The position numbers and the translations under genes were made by a program. From Pseudocolwellia sp049933045 (GTDB lineage Bacteria; Pseudomonadota; Gammaproteobacteria; Enterobacterales; Alteromonadaceae), in NCBI RefSeq assembly GCF_049933045.1, contig NZ_CP187926.1:2852001-2916000 (forward strand): a stretch of DNA of 64,000 bases, in the 5' to 3' direction. The notes beneath the pieces are model-generated. The model did not search any database. It saw only the letters and a list, made by a program, of their open reading frames with translations, and had not been told where the DNA came from. Below, in pieces: positions 9,316 to 18,717 of this stretch (position 1 is the first letter of the stretch; every line of letters starts with the position of its first letter).

Positions 9316-10077
9316 ATGGAAAAAATATCAATTAAAGTATTACTGACTGCACTTACATTAAGCTTAGTCGGTTGTTCATCTTCTGATGAAGTGAACATTG
9401 AAAATGTACCGAATAAATCTGCTCAAACATTATTCTCAGATGCACGAAAAGCACTTGATGATGGGTTATTTCAAAAAGCTATTCAATTATTATCAGCAAT
9501 AGATGCTCGATTCCCATTTGGTCCTATATCTCATCAAGTACAAATCGATTTAATATATGCTTATTACAAAACGGGAAATGCCGAACAAGGTATTGCCTTA
9601 GCTGATAGATTTGTAAAATTAAACCCTGCGCATCCAAATGTTGATTATGTTTACTATATGAAAGCATTGATTAATTTATCAACTGAAGATAACTTATTCC
9701 AAGATTTAGTGGGAATTGATCGCTCAGATAGAGATCCTACAGCCTCTAGAAATGCTTTTCTTGGCTTCAAGAAGATCCTTACAGATTATCCAGAAAGTAA
9801 GTACGCTGCCGATTCAAGAAAACGTATGATTGATATAAAAGAACGTTTAGCTAGATATGAAATATCTGTTGCGCGCTTTTATTTGAAAAGAGATGCTTGG
9901 GCTTCAGCAGCTAACAGAGGTAGATATGTTATCGAATACTATGCGCCGAGTCAGCATGTTGAAGAAGCTTTAGAGATTATGATTGAGTGTTACGACAAGT
10001 TAGAGCTTAATGATCTTAAGAATAATGCAAAACAAGTATTAGCGGCTAACTTTCCTGACAATCCGCTGTTAAAATAA
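9316..10077 (+). CDS. bamD: Outer membrane assembly lipoprotein BamD
   Basis: BamD is an essential outer-membrane lipoprotein of the BAM complex that inserts beta-barrel proteins. It has a lipoprotein signal peptide with lipobox L17-V-G-C20, then TPR-type helical repeats (for example QKAIQLLSAIDARFPFGPISHQVQIDLIYAYYKTGNAEQGI). At 253 residues it is near the E. coli length (245). A GTG at 9301 would add five residues; the ATG at 9316 gives the better signal peptide, though neither has a clear Shine-Dalgarno site. It is divergent from rluD, the usual neighbour. Confidence 0.93.
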   Translation: MEKISIKVLLTALTLSLVGCSSSDEVNIENVPNKSAQTLFSDARKALDDGLFQKAIQLLSAIDARFPFGPISHQVQIDLIYAYYKTGNAEQGIALADRFVKLNPAHPNVDYVYYMKALINLSTEDNLFQDLVGIDRSDRDPTASRNAFLGFKKILTDYPESKYAADSRKRMIDIKERLARYEISVARFYLKRDAWASAANRGRYVIEYYAPSQHVEEALEIMIECYDKLELNDLKNNAKQVLAANFPDNPLLK

Positions 10078-10086
10078 TATAAGTTT

Positions 10087-10120
10087 TTCAAAGCACTAAT
10101 ATATAAATTAGTGCTTTGAA
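10087..10120. terminator. Hairpin between convergent bamD and glnB
   Basis: A 14-bp perfect stem (10087-10100 with 10107-10120, loop ATATAA) lies between the two convergent stops. Neither side has a clean T-run, so it may be a shared, imperfect bidirectional terminator. Confidence 0.55.
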
Positions 10121-10137
10121 TATATCTGCAGCCATTT

Positions 10138-10476
10138 CTATATAGCTGAAGCATCCTCTTCACCCGTTCTTATACGAATAATACGCTCTACATCTGTAAC
10201 AAATATCTTACCATCGCCTATTTTACCTGTTTGCGCTGTAGACATAATAGCTTCAATACACCTTTCTACATCTTCGGTAGCAATAACAAGTTCAATTTTT
10301 ACTTTAGGTAAGAAATCAACCATGTATTCTGCACCACGATAAAGTTCTGTATGACCTTTTTGACGTCCAAAACCTTTAACTTCAGAAACCGTCATACCTG
10401 TAACACCTATTTCGCCTAGTGCTTCTCGAACATCGTCTAATTTAAACGGTTTAATAATTGCTTCTATTTTCTTCAT
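10138..10476 (-). CDS. glnB: Nitrogen regulatory protein P-II
   Basis: This is a 112-residue P-II signalling protein, almost identical in layout to E. coli GlnB. It starts MKKIEAIIKPFKLDDVREAL, has the T-loop VKGFGRQKGHTELYRGAEY with uridylylation site Tyr51, and ends in the RIRTGEEDASAI tail. It senses 2-oxoglutarate, ATP/ADP and (by uridylylation) glutamine, and controls GlnE and NtrB. The start at 10476 is chosen over an upstream in-frame ATG because it restores the family N-terminus; a GGATCAA element precedes it. No amtB is adjacent, which favours glnB over glnK. It is divergent from nadE. Confidence 0.93.
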   Translation of the reverse strand: MKKIEAIIKPFKLDDVREALGEIGVTGMTVSEVKGFGRQKGHTELYRGAEYMVDFLPKVKIELVIATEDVERCIEAIMSTAQTGKIGDGKIFVTDVERIIRIRTGEEDASAI

Positions 10477-10653
10477 CATTTGATCCATTTCTATAAAGTT
10501 AAATTCATTGTACACAATTCACAACATCAATCAAAAATATCACTAAATAGCATACTATTAATGTGATAAATTTTGATACACTTACCTCATTATCTACCGA
10601 AGAATCTGATCCTTCAAATAAAATTATTATTTAATTACTGCTAAGGAAAATGC

Positions 10654-11487
10654 ATGAATCCCCAATTAATTATTGATGAAATGAAAGTATTGCCTGTTAT
10701 AGATGTTCCGTTCGAAATTAACCGCCGAGTACAATTCATTAAACAGCAATTAATAGGCTCTGGGCTAAAAAATCTAGTACTAGGTATTAGTGGTGGTGTT
10801 GATTCAACAACATGTGGAAAATTAGCGCAACTTGCAGTAAATGAATTGAATACTGAAAATAATGCTAGCGACTATAATTTTATAGCTGTCCGACTACCTT
10901 TTGATGTGCAAGCTGACGAAGAAGATGCGCAACTCGCTCTTAGCTTCATCAAACCCTCACATGATATATGCACCAATATTTTAAATGGAGCTAATGCCAT
11001 ACATAAAGAAACACTTGATGCATTATCTACTAGTAATTTATTAACCGCCTCAGATGCTCAAATTGACTTTTCAAAAGGCAATGTTAAAGCACGTACACGA
11101 ATGGTAATGCAATATAACGTAGCTGGCATTCTGGGTGGCTTGGTACTCGGTACTGATCATTCCGCTGAGAATATTACGGGCTTCTTTACTAAATGGGGAG
11201 ATGGTGCCTGCGATTTAGCACCATTATTTGGTTTATCAAAGCGTCAAGTTCGTCAGCTTGCTCAAGAGTTAGGTGCGCCAGAACAGCTCATTATAAAAGC
11301 TCCTACTGCTGATTTAGAGGAGTTATCACCAAGTAAGAAAGATGAAGATGCATTAGGTATTACTTATGATCAGCTTGATGATTTTTTAGAAGGTCAATTA
11401 ACAGATAAAATAATTGAGAAAAAGATCATAAATATCTACCTAAAAACCCAGCACAAGCGAGCTGAAATACCAACAATTTACACCTAG
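10654..11487 (+). CDS. nadE: Ammonia-dependent NAD(+) synthetase
   Basis: NadE converts nicotinate adenine dinucleotide, ATP and ammonia to NAD+ in the cytoplasm. The 277-residue protein carries the ATP-pyrophosphatase P-loop SGGVDS (46-51), GLVLGTDHSAENITGFFTKWGDGACDLAP and the C-terminal PTADLEELSPSKKDEDALGITYDQLD typical of the E. coli/Bacillus short type. No glutaminase (nitrilase) domain is present, so it uses free ammonia. An AAGGAAAA site precedes the ATG. Lying divergent from glnB, it may share a promoter region responsive to nitrogen; that is inference. Confidence 0.94.
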   Translation: MNPQLIIDEMKVLPVIDVPFEINRRVQFIKQQLIGSGLKNLVLGISGGVDSTTCGKLAQLAVNELNTENNASDYNFIAVRLPFDVQADEEDAQLALSFIKPSHDICTNILNGANAIHKETLDALSTSNLLTASDAQIDFSKGNVKARTRMVMQYNVAGILGGLVLGTDHSAENITGFFTKWGDGACDLAPLFGLSKRQVRQLAQELGAPEQLIIKAPTADLEELSPSKKDEDALGITYDQLDDFLEGQLTDKIIEKKIINIYLKTQHKRAEIPTIYT

Positions 11488-11582
11488 TTTACATTCAATG
11501 CTAAAAATTATACTATCAATGTCGCAGCTAAATCGTTTATTAAATAACCAAAACAATAATCAAGCGACTAAGGATAGTTGAT

Positions 11583-12146
11583 ATGAATAAACATAACGGC
11601 TTTACATTAATAGAATTACTCACTTCAGTTAGCATCTTAATGTTTTTAATCACCATAGGGATGCCTGCATTGGCAGATTTCACGGTTAAACTTCGTGTTG
11701 ACCGTGAAATATCCGCTTTACATAAAATGATAGTATTTACTAAAAATACAGCAGTTAACTCTAATACCAATATTACTATTTGCCCTTTAAACAAAACTAA
11801 TGTTTGCACGGCAGATTGGCACTTAGCTATCAGTGTATTCAGTGATCATAATAAAAATAAGAAATATGAACCTCTACAAGATGAAACTATACTTAAAGTT
11901 AAAGAAGCTATCGATGTTAATGACAAACTACAATATGGCTTAAACAGAACAGCTTTAGTTTTTGGCCCTACTGGACACTTAGTTATTTGGGGTGGTAATG
12001 CAACCTTTAAATATTGTCCGAAAGATCATGAAGATAAAAACAGAGGTATAATAGTTTCAAGAGCAGGAAGAGCTTATCAAACAACAAACTTAAAAAATGA
12101 TGGTTTAGACAGAAATAGAAGTGGAGTCTTAATAATCTGTAAATAG
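11583..12146 (+). CDS. FimT/GspH-type minor pseudopilin (first copy)
   Basis: A 187-residue type IV prepilin. It has a short basic leader MNKHNG, prepilin peptidase site G6/F7, then FTLIELLTSVSILMFLITIG with Glu5 of the mature protein and the hydrophobic N-terminal helix. The GspH/FimT pattern follows: LRVDREISALHKMIVFTKNTAVNSNTNITICP, with paired cysteines and a C-terminal ICK. These minor pilins help prime pilus assembly, and FimT homologues can bind DNA during uptake. AAGGATA lies just before the ATG. It precedes a second, related copy and is probably co-transcribed with it. Confidence 0.82.
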   Translation: MNKHNGFTLIELLTSVSILMFLITIGMPALADFTVKLRVDREISALHKMIVFTKNTAVNSNTNITICPLNKTNVCTADWHLAISVFSDHNKNKKYEPLQDETILKVKEAIDVNDKLQYGLNRTALVFGPTGHLVIWGGNATFKYCPKDHEDKNRGIIVSRAGRAYQTTNLKNDGLDRNRSGVLIICK

Positions 12147-12225
12147 ACTATACTCATATCTAGATAGGTTACTCTTATAATGTTATAAATAACTTATTGC
12201 TGTAACAAAGGATGATATTGATTAT

Positions 12226-12816
12226 ATGTCTATAAAAAACCTCAAGAAAAAACAACAAGCTTTTACTATGGTAGAGCTTTTAGTTGGTATATCAGTTGTA
12301 GCTATTTTGGCTGCTGTCGCTTTACCCAGCTTAAATAGCTTTACTGTCAGTATGAGAGTTGATAATGAAATATCTGAGTTACATCGGTTGCTTCTTATTG
12401 CACGAAATACTTCTGTAAATAGCGGACAAAACGTAGTTGTATGCCCTATCGTGAATGGTTCTTGTACTGATGATTGGACTAAAGAAATTAGTGTTTTTAT
12501 CGACTTTAATCAAAACAATGATTTTGATGCAGCAGCAGGGGCAATACCGTCTGACGAAATTATTCGTGTAAAATCAGCTATAAGTAGTAGTAATGATCAG
12601 TTTCAATATTCAAATGGAGCATTTCTTACTTATAATTCTTTAGGTAACTTACCGATAAATAACAATGAATCTACTTTTAGTTACTGTCCTTACGGCTATA
12701 CAGATGCATCAAGAGGTATTATTGTTGCTGTTTCTGGAAGAGCTTATATTAGTGATGATAGTGATGGCGATGGGGTTGATGAAGATAGAAATAACGTAAA
12801 CATAACGTGTATTTAA
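12226..12816 (+). CDS. FimT/GspH-type minor pseudopilin (second copy)
   Basis: A 196-residue paralogue of the preceding gene, sharing the MRVDNEISELHRLLLIARNTSVNSGQNVVVCP block and the C-terminal SGRAY and CI end. The prepilin leader is MSIKNLKKKQQ and the processing site is A/FTMVELLVG: the residue before the cut is Ala, not the near-invariant Gly. Glu5 is kept. An Asp/Asn-rich segment (FIDFNQNNDFD) and a late DDSDGDGVDED may bind calcium (inference). AAAGGA precedes the start. It likely plays the FimU/FimT role of the pilus tip complex encoded convergently downstream. Confidence 0.8.
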   Translation: MSIKNLKKKQQAFTMVELLVGISVVAILAAVALPSLNSFTVSMRVDNEISELHRLLLIARNTSVNSGQNVVVCPIVNGSCTDDWTKEISVFIDFNQNNDFDAAAGAIPSDEIIRVKSAISSSNDQFQYSNGAFLTYNSLGNLPINNNESTFSYCPYGYTDASRGIIVAVSGRAYISDDSDGDGVDEDRNNVNITCI

Positions 12817-12877
12817 AAATTAGCCACTCCTTTAAAGAGCAGCTTAAAAGTCGATTAGAATGGTTCTAAATTTTAAA

Positions 12878-13201
12878 TTATCTTTCTGATTTAAACGTTT
12901 CTTCTAATTCATTTGCAGATGGATCTGTAAATTTATTATCGGTTTCTACGCACTCATTAATTTTATATATTTTATTCGCTGAGTCTTTATTTCTCAGCAT
13001 CAAATCCGACTCAAAAGAATTGTTTTGTGCTTTAGGTAAGTAGTGATGATAATAAATACTTCTATTGCCCCCTACATATATAACATCACATTTAAGTGAA
13101 ACCCTTTCCATTTCTTCAGAATTTTGATTCTTGGTTGACGAGTTACTATACGCAACATTAGAAAACGTTAGTACCACGATTAATAAAAAGAACTTATCCA
13201 T
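12878..13201 (-). CDS. Small exported protein, TapY2-like
   Basis: A 107-residue protein with a signal peptide (cleavage near residue 19, VAYS/NS) and a Lys/Glu-rich mature part containing one Cys pair: KCDVIYVGGNRSIYYHHYLPKAQ and INECVE. It begins one base after the pilE stop, so it belongs to the pilus operon. Position (last gene, after pilY1 and pilE), size and the KC-V-x-V-GG...ECV pattern resemble TapY2 of Shewanella/Aeromonas pilus loci. I recall that family only in outline, so the name is tentative. Its molecular role is unknown. Confidence 0.55.
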   Translation of the reverse strand: MDKFFLLIVVLTFSNVAYSNSSTKNQNSEEMERVSLKCDVIYVGGNRSIYYHHYLPKAQNNSFESDLMLRNKDSANKIYKINECVETDNKFTDPSANELEETFKSER

Positions 13202-13202
13202 A

Positions 13203-13613
13203 TTAATTTTCCCAACAATTAGCTGATTCAGCTGTTTTTTGACCCGTATGGTCGATAGATAATGTAGTACAGTCGGGATCTCTACTCGCTTGATTTCCTG
13301 TAGCTGTGGCAGTTAAAGTAAAAGTCCCGTCATTTTGCGCTGAAGTATCAATACTATAATTACCTGTTTCTGTTATATAAGGGTCAGCAGCTAGTCCAAG
13401 TAAAGTCATGTCTGCTGTATATTTTCGATGGTCAACATAATATTGCTCCATTTTGTTTGCGACTCGAGCTAGTTCTCTTTTAGCTTCAGTACGATTCGAT
13501 TGTGTTACATACGTTGTATAAGACGGATAAGCAACAGCGCCCAAGATACCTACAATAGCAATAGTAATTAACAACTCAATAAGTGTCATGCCTACTTGTT
13601 TTTTAGCTTGCAT
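13203..13613 (-). CDS. pilE: Type IV pilin, PilE-type
   Basis: A 136-residue pilin or minor pilin. Leader MQAKKQVG, processing site G8/M9, then MTLIELLITIAIVGILGAVAYPSY with Glu5 and the conserved Pro of the pilin helix. The body has RTEAKRELARVANKMEQYYVDHRKYTADM, the PilE/ComP pattern, and a C-terminal disulphide loop (Cys in DPDC and NCWEN). As the last pilin in the fimU-pilVWXY1E type cluster it corresponds to the minor pilin PilE of Pseudomonas rather than the main PilA. It lies 2 nt after pilY1. Confidence 0.88.
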   Translation of the reverse strand: MQAKKQVGMTLIELLITIAIVGILGAVAYPSYTTYVTQSNRTEAKRELARVANKMEQYYVDHRKYTADMTLLGLAADPYITETGNYSIDTSAQNDGTFTLTATATGNQASRDPDCTTLSIDHTGQKTAESANCWEN

Positions 13614-13615
13614 GA

Positions 13616-16600
13616 TTATTGCTCCGTAACATATTGATAAGTACTAAATGTACTAAGTGAAACATCCGTACTGATAGGAACACCACCTGTCAAAATTAGT
13701 ATATTAGAGCTATCAGTACCCGGAGGATCATTTTCATCTGGAGTTGTTGTTACAGTGCCACTTGGCGGAATAACAATAGTTGGGGTGTCAGGCATTGTTG
13801 ACGTAACTACAGTTCTACGTGTGTCATAGGCATTAGTACCGTCAAATAAGTCAATCGTATATATAAAACCTTGACCTGTAGATAAAGAACAAGAAGATGG
13901 ATCTGCTGCTGTACCTGGAACAAATGCAGGAAATAATACCTTACCTTTAACCAAGATAGCGCCACCAGTACTTCTTTCACCTAATCCATAATTGTAATAC
14001 CAGCCAGACTTTTTACTAACAATTTCGTCTAGGTTTTGTTTATCAGTACCTGTTAATGAATCATACGGATTATCAGTAAAGTCGTGTAAATAAGCGTCGC
14101 TAAATAATATCGGTGAAGGCGGCTCAAGAGACGGCGCAACTGCACCAGCAACAAATGATTGTGTAACTACATTTTCATCTTGTAGCATAAAGAACTTATC
14201 ATCAGTATCGGTTGATGTAGGAGTACTTCTATCACCACTGCCAATTAAAACAACATCGTAAGGTGTTTCTTGGCTTACGACGGTTGTATCGCCATCTATA
14301 GTAACTTTAACAGTATCAGTAAAAAATGTCTTTTCTACAGTGGCCTCACTAAAGAAGCGTCTATCGTCAGCATTAGTAATACCACCTAATTTAGCGAATT
14401 TAAATGCTGTCCAAGGTGTGTCACTATCAAAAGGATCTGAACCTGGCATATCTATTCTAAAAACATTACCACCAGTATCCCCCGTATACAATCTGTCAAT
14501 AAGCCCATCGCTATCACTGTCAAATACCGCTATTTTAGAAGGGATACTGTCAGTAAAGCCTGTAAGACCTGTAAATTGAGTATTTTCCTTGCTTGTAGGC
14601 CCAGGTGTTATACTCCACAGCAAATCGCCGCTCGCAGCATCTACCATATATATGCCTCGACCAACTTCGTCCTCAGTTCCCGGTCCTGAAGCATCTTTAG
14701 CAATAGAATACCCTGCACCAAAAATAAGAACAGGTTTAGGTGAGCCGCCTACAATATTTAATTTTGAATACCCTACCACAGGTTGAGACCATGTTTGCCC
14801 TAACTCAGCAAAACCTGGTGTATCAGCTGTGATTTCCCACATATACTCTGGTGTGCCAGGATCTGTTACATTTAAGGCATAATATGAGTTACCACCGCGT
14901 CGTAAACCAAAAAATATCCACGCTTTTTCATCTGTTCCACTGATTGTACCATCACCATTACTATCTATAGTAAAAGCGGTAATAGGACCATCAACACCAT
15001 AAACTTTATTAGCAGCAGGTAAATTATCTCGCAATGATTTTATATCAGAGAAAAACCTTTTCGGCATAAATGCCCAAGACTCCTCAACAGTTTCTCCTTT
15101 GTCTCTAAACATATGTAATACACCGGAGTTTGTACCAACTACAATTCTAATATCTGGGTTGTCTTCGTCACTACCACCATAGTTTATTGCTACTGGCTTT
15201 GAATGTAGTGGGTCTCCGAATAAGTCTGGTCGGTAATCACCTGTATCATTATCATTATCGGCATCGTCAACATCAAAACCTAAAGCCCAATTAATATATT
15301 TATCCGCTTCAAGTATGTTTAAAACGCCAAACGCTAATAACGTATTAAGAGTACCACCGTAGTAATCCACCATACTTGTATAATTCAATGGATTTAGTGA
15401 ATTTCCTTCGCCAATATCACTGTAAATATCACGAGCATCTTCTTTATTATTAAACATCCCCACAACACCACCGGCTTCGACATTATTTCCGTCAGATGCC
15501 GAAGTACTCTTCCAATATGTTTTTGCAGAGGCTAACATATTACCATCGCTGTCAATCGCAACTTCATCATCTCGACCAACTTGTTCATCATTGACTAACT
15601 TAAGTTTTTTTAGATTCCCCTTCCATTTAGCGCCACTCTCGGGAATAAACATTCCATAATAAGCCGAATCCTGTGATTCTGTTCTATCAAAACTATTCGT
15701 TGCAACTGATGGTGCGGTAAAACTAGTGGTAACTTCTAAAATAGCACTTAAGGCTTTTTGAAGCGATGAACCTAACTTAGTAGGATCATTTGCATCATAG
15801 TATTGACCTCCACCATTAGTTGCTGCAGCAATTAATACATCTTCAGCAGCCTCTGCACCCTCACTAAACCCAACGGTATATAAAGTTGCAATTTGAGTTC
15901 CATCTATTTGTGCATTTATATCATTACTATGCATGTATTTTGCTAATGCAGGTAAATAATTACCATCTACGGCTTGGGCAGTAGAGCCGACGCTAGTATG
16001 AAGAGATTTGATTAAATTATCTGCTTTGCTATCATTTTGTGGAATACCATCTGTAATTAAAATAACAAAGATCTCATTACTACAAGTTTTATATGGTGCT
16101 ATATAAGTACCCTTACTCTCAATACTTGTATCTCTATCAGGCTTTTTACTATTATGATATTGAGTCTTACTATTAAGATATGAGCTAAAATCAGTATCCC
16201 CAAAATACACCGATGATCCAGAGAAATATCGGTATGCTTCATAATATGACTCACATAAAGGCGTAGAGCCAGCAGCATGTAAGTCATTATCAATGATATA
16301 TTGTAAATCAGCTTTTGCATTAGCCGTTATATCTTGAATACCAAAAGCAATACGACCCCCATGACCAACATTTGAGTTTTTATCTTCTTTTGAATTGATA
16401 TTATAAACTTGGAGGCCAAACTGTACTGACGGAATAGATTCTACTAAATCACTCAATGTCCGCTGAGCAATAGATATTCTCGATGCTATTGTTTCGCCAA
16501 TATTCTTATTATTGCTATATTTTGTACCTTGATCCCAACGGAGATAATTATCAGTATAAACAGTAACAACATCACCACCCCAAGAGGACTCGACCTTCTC

Positions 16601-17227
16601 AATATCAGAATCATAATATTCAGGTAGAACAGCATTACCCGCACCATCAATAGGGTAACCTTTAACTGTAGTTGTTAGGCCAAGTAAACCTATACTAACT
16701 TCATTTTCATCATGCTCTACAGCTAAACCATTTTTTATATTTGTTAAATCAAGATTTATATCGTCTTCACAATCAATAATTGTAATTTCACTTCCATCTG
16801 ACTCTGGAACTTCTTGCCAGCTTCCAGTATTCCCTTCAAATGTATATTCTCTTATTCGACCTGTGTAAAAGCCCACCTTGTTTAATCTAGAAACTGCTGC
16901 AGAACAGTTATTAATACTGTTTAAAAATCGACGGTTTTCTTCAGGTGAATCCACAACAGGAGTAGAAGCTCCAGTACCTACCGCATAATATAAATAATCT
17001 TTATTTGAACCAGAAAAACCACCTAATGTTTTATACGTTTTAGTTGAATCATAGGGGGTCTTTATCGATTGGGTATCAGCCATACTGCCAGATGTATCAA
17101 CAATTAATAATACTTGAGGTTTTGTATCTTCTCGTTGACTAGTATTACCAATATATAACTCTATATCTTCACTAAAAGAAAAAAGTGGAAGAAGAATACA
17201 TGTAAAAAATAACAATGACTTTTTCAT
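13616..17227 (-). CDS. pilY1: Type IV pilus tip adhesin / biogenesis factor PilY1
   Basis: A 1203-residue secreted protein. It has a signal peptide (1-19), a von Willebrand A domain whose MIDAS motif DTSGSM is at 44-49 with a later ILITDGIPQND near residue 396, and a C-terminal seven-bladed-propeller-type PilY1 domain. Two calcium-loop-like sequences are visible, DSNGDGTISGTD near 755 and DSDSDGLIDRLYTGD near 900. PilY1 sits at the pilus tip, promotes assembly and counters retraction. The start at 17227 is chosen because AGCAGGAAA precedes it and it begins the signal peptide; upstream in-frame ATGs lie inside pilX. One base separates it from the pilX stop. Confidence 0.92.
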   Translation of the reverse strand: MKKSLLFFTCILLPLFSFSEDIELYIGNTSQREDTKPQVLLIVDTSGSMADTQSIKTPYDSTKTYKTLGGFSGSNKDYLYYAVGTGASTPVVDSPEENRRFLNSINNCSAAVSRLNKVGFYTGRIREYTFEGNTGSWQEVPESDGSEITIIDCEDDINLDLTNIKNGLAVEHDENEVSIGLLGLTTTVKGYPIDGAGNAVLPEYYDSDIEKVESSWGGDVVTVYTDNYLRWDQGTKYSNNKNIGETIASRISIAQRTLSDLVESIPSVQFGLQVYNINSKEDKNSNVGHGGRIAFGIQDITANAKADLQYIIDNDLHAAGSTPLCESYYEAYRYFSGSSVYFGDTDFSSYLNSKTQYHNSKKPDRDTSIESKGTYIAPYKTCSNEIFVILITDGIPQNDSKADNLIKSLHTSVGSTAQAVDGNYLPALAKYMHSNDINAQIDGTQIATLYTVGFSEGAEAAEDVLIAAATNGGGQYYDANDPTKLGSSLQKALSAILEVTTSFTAPSVATNSFDRTESQDSAYYGMFIPESGAKWKGNLKKLKLVNDEQVGRDDEVAIDSDGNMLASAKTYWKSTSASDGNNVEAGGVVGMFNNKEDARDIYSDIGEGNSLNPLNYTSMVDYYGGTLNTLLAFGVLNILEADKYINWALGFDVDDADNDNDTGDYRPDLFGDPLHSKPVAINYGGSDEDNPDIRIVVGTNSGVLHMFRDKGETVEESWAFMPKRFFSDIKSLRDNLPAANKVYGVDGPITAFTIDSNGDGTISGTDEKAWIFFGLRRGGNSYYALNVTDPGTPEYMWEITADTPGFAELGQTWSQPVVGYSKLNIVGGSPKPVLIFGAGYSIAKDASGPGTEDEVGRGIYMVDAASGDLLWSITPGPTSKENTQFTGLTGFTDSIPSKIAVFDSDSDGLIDRLYTGDTGGNVFRIDMPGSDPFDSDTPWTAFKFAKLGGITNADDRRFFSEATVEKTFFTDTVKVTIDGDTTVVSQETPYDVVLIGSGDRSTPTSTDTDDKFFMLQDENVVTQSFVAGAVAPSLEPPSPILFSDAYLHDFTDNPYDSLTGTDKQNLDEIVSKKSGWYYNYGLGERSTGGAILVKGKVLFPAFVPGTAADPSSCSLSTGQGFIYTIDLFDGTNAYDTRRTVVTSTMPDTPTIVIPPSGTVTTTPDENDPPGTDSSNILILTGGVPISTDVSLSTFSTYQYVTEQ

Positions 17228-17228
17228 A

Positions 17229-17717
17229 TTAATTTCCTGCTGGTAATTCTTGAGCAATACCAGAGTTGACTTGGACTGCATGGTTATTGTCTCGACCATA
17301 TGTTTGAGTTATTTGAACTCGTGTAATTGTACATTTCATACCTGATGTAGGTTGTGTATTGCGAGGACAACTAACATCGAAACCATATTGATTCGCATTA
17401 ACAGCTGAAGCATTCATTGTTTCATCATTAGTAACATCGAATGTAATTTCACCGACAATAATATCTGAAAATGCATTAGCCCCATCAACCTTACGATATT
17501 CATTAAATATCACGCGTTCCATTTCACTAATAGTTTCTTGAGTTACAATAGATTTTTCTTGACTTGCCCCTGCCATTTTAATATCTGTTGCTGTATTTTG
17601 CATTAAGGCGGCAGCAACGGCAGTTAAAGCAATGAGAAAAACCAATGCTACAATTAAAACAACACCTTGTTGCTTATAGTTTTGATATTTAGGATTGATC
17701 AAGTATATAGTTTTCAT
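17229..17717 (-). CDS. pilX: Type IV pilus minor pilin PilX
   Basis: A 162-residue PilX. A leader of 18 residues ends in QQG, followed by VVLIVALVFLIALTAVAAAL. As usual for PilX, the Glu5 of other pilins is absent. QNTATDIKMAGASQEK and a C-terminal Cys pair follow. PilX is part of the minor-pilin priming complex and is dependent on PilV, PilW and PilY1. It lies between pilW (14 nt) and pilY1 (1 nt), in the conserved order. Confidence 0.88.
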   Translation of the reverse strand: MKTIYLINPKYQNYKQQGVVLIVALVFLIALTAVAAALMQNTATDIKMAGASQEKSIVTQETISEMERVIFNEYRKVDGANAFSDIIVGEITFDVTNDETMNASAVNANQYGFDVSCPRNTQPTSGMKCTITRVQITQTYGRDNNHAVQVNSGIAQELPAGN

Positions 17718-17731
17718 ATTAACTCTGTATT

Positions 17732-18709
17732 TTAAAAAGTTCTAAGTGTCGCATTCGGCATCGATACCGTTGTGCTAAAGAGTATTCGCCTATAATTATC
17801 GCCACTGGCATCAAAACTAACATCACCCATTTGATAAACATTATCATTGTCGTAATTTCTATCTGGCCTAATAGATCTCACAAGTACATAAAGCTTAACA
17901 GCAAGAATCTTAACATTATTTGCATTATCCCAATAATTTTCGAGCATATTGACGGGGGCTATATAGGCATTAATAACACCATCTCCACTAGTGTCAACAC
18001 CAAACATATAGTGTATTCTTTCAATACCTTCTACTAACATATTAAAAGACATCGCATTACCAGCATTTTGTAATCTCCCCTGCATTAATACAGGTATAAC
18101 CTCGTCTCCTACTTTGTCTTCACGAATGTAATAAACGTGATGTTGATATTCCCAGATTCGAGACTGGTTTACTGTAGGTACCGCCCCTGCATTACCTAAA
18201 AATATTGCTGCATTCTCAAACCCTGAATTTATATAATAACGATTTACTTGTATATCTGCTTGAGCAACAGGGTTAGCGACTACACGTTTGATTTGAATAA
18301 CATCTGAATCTATAACTGCATCGTCAATACAACCATCTAATATATTTATATTATCAACCGTTTGCGCCCAAATGGTACGAAAGCTTCCTACTCCAGGTTG
18401 AGGAAAACTACCATTATTAAACCCTCCGCCTATACAATCACCAGCAGGGTTCGCAGGTGCAGGAGTAATAAGTAATCCACTGCTCAAATTACTACTTAAA
18501 TCTCCCCACAAGTTCTGCCTTAATAAGTCATCAGTTAAAAGTGAAACAGCAAAGCGGCCATTTTCTTGAAGCTCTCCCATACTAGAGGTTTCTTGTGTTG
18601 TCGTTTTCATTCCAACAAAAACACTTAACACACCGCCAATAAGCACAAGACCTATAGCTAATGCGACAAAAATTTCAAGTAAAGTGAAACCTTGTTGTTT
18701 TTTAAGCAT
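17732..18709 (-). CDS. pilW: Type IV pilus minor pilin PilW
   Basis: A 325-residue PilW. Leader MLKKQQG, cut G7/F8, then FTLLEIFVALAIGLVLIGGVL with Glu5. The PilW pattern GELQENGRFAVSLLTDDLLRQNLWGDL follows, then a large C-terminal globular part. It helps form the tip-initiation complex with PilV, PilX, FimU and PilY1. The gene starts 8 nt after pilV. Confidence 0.9.
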   Translation of the reverse strand: MLKKQQGFTLLEIFVALAIGLVLIGGVLSVFVGMKTTTQETSSMGELQENGRFAVSLLTDDLLRQNLWGDLSSNLSSGLLITPAPANPAGDCIGGGFNNGSFPQPGVGSFRTIWAQTVDNINILDGCIDDAVIDSDVIQIKRVVANPVAQADIQVNRYYINSGFENAAIFLGNAGAVPTVNQSRIWEYQHHVYYIREDKVGDEVIPVLMQGRLQNAGNAMSFNMLVEGIERIHYMFGVDTSGDGVINAYIAPVNMLENYWDNANNVKILAVKLYVLVRSIRPDRNYDNDNVYQMGDVSFDASGDNYRRILFSTTVSMPNATLRTF

Positions 18710-18717
18710 ATAAGCCT

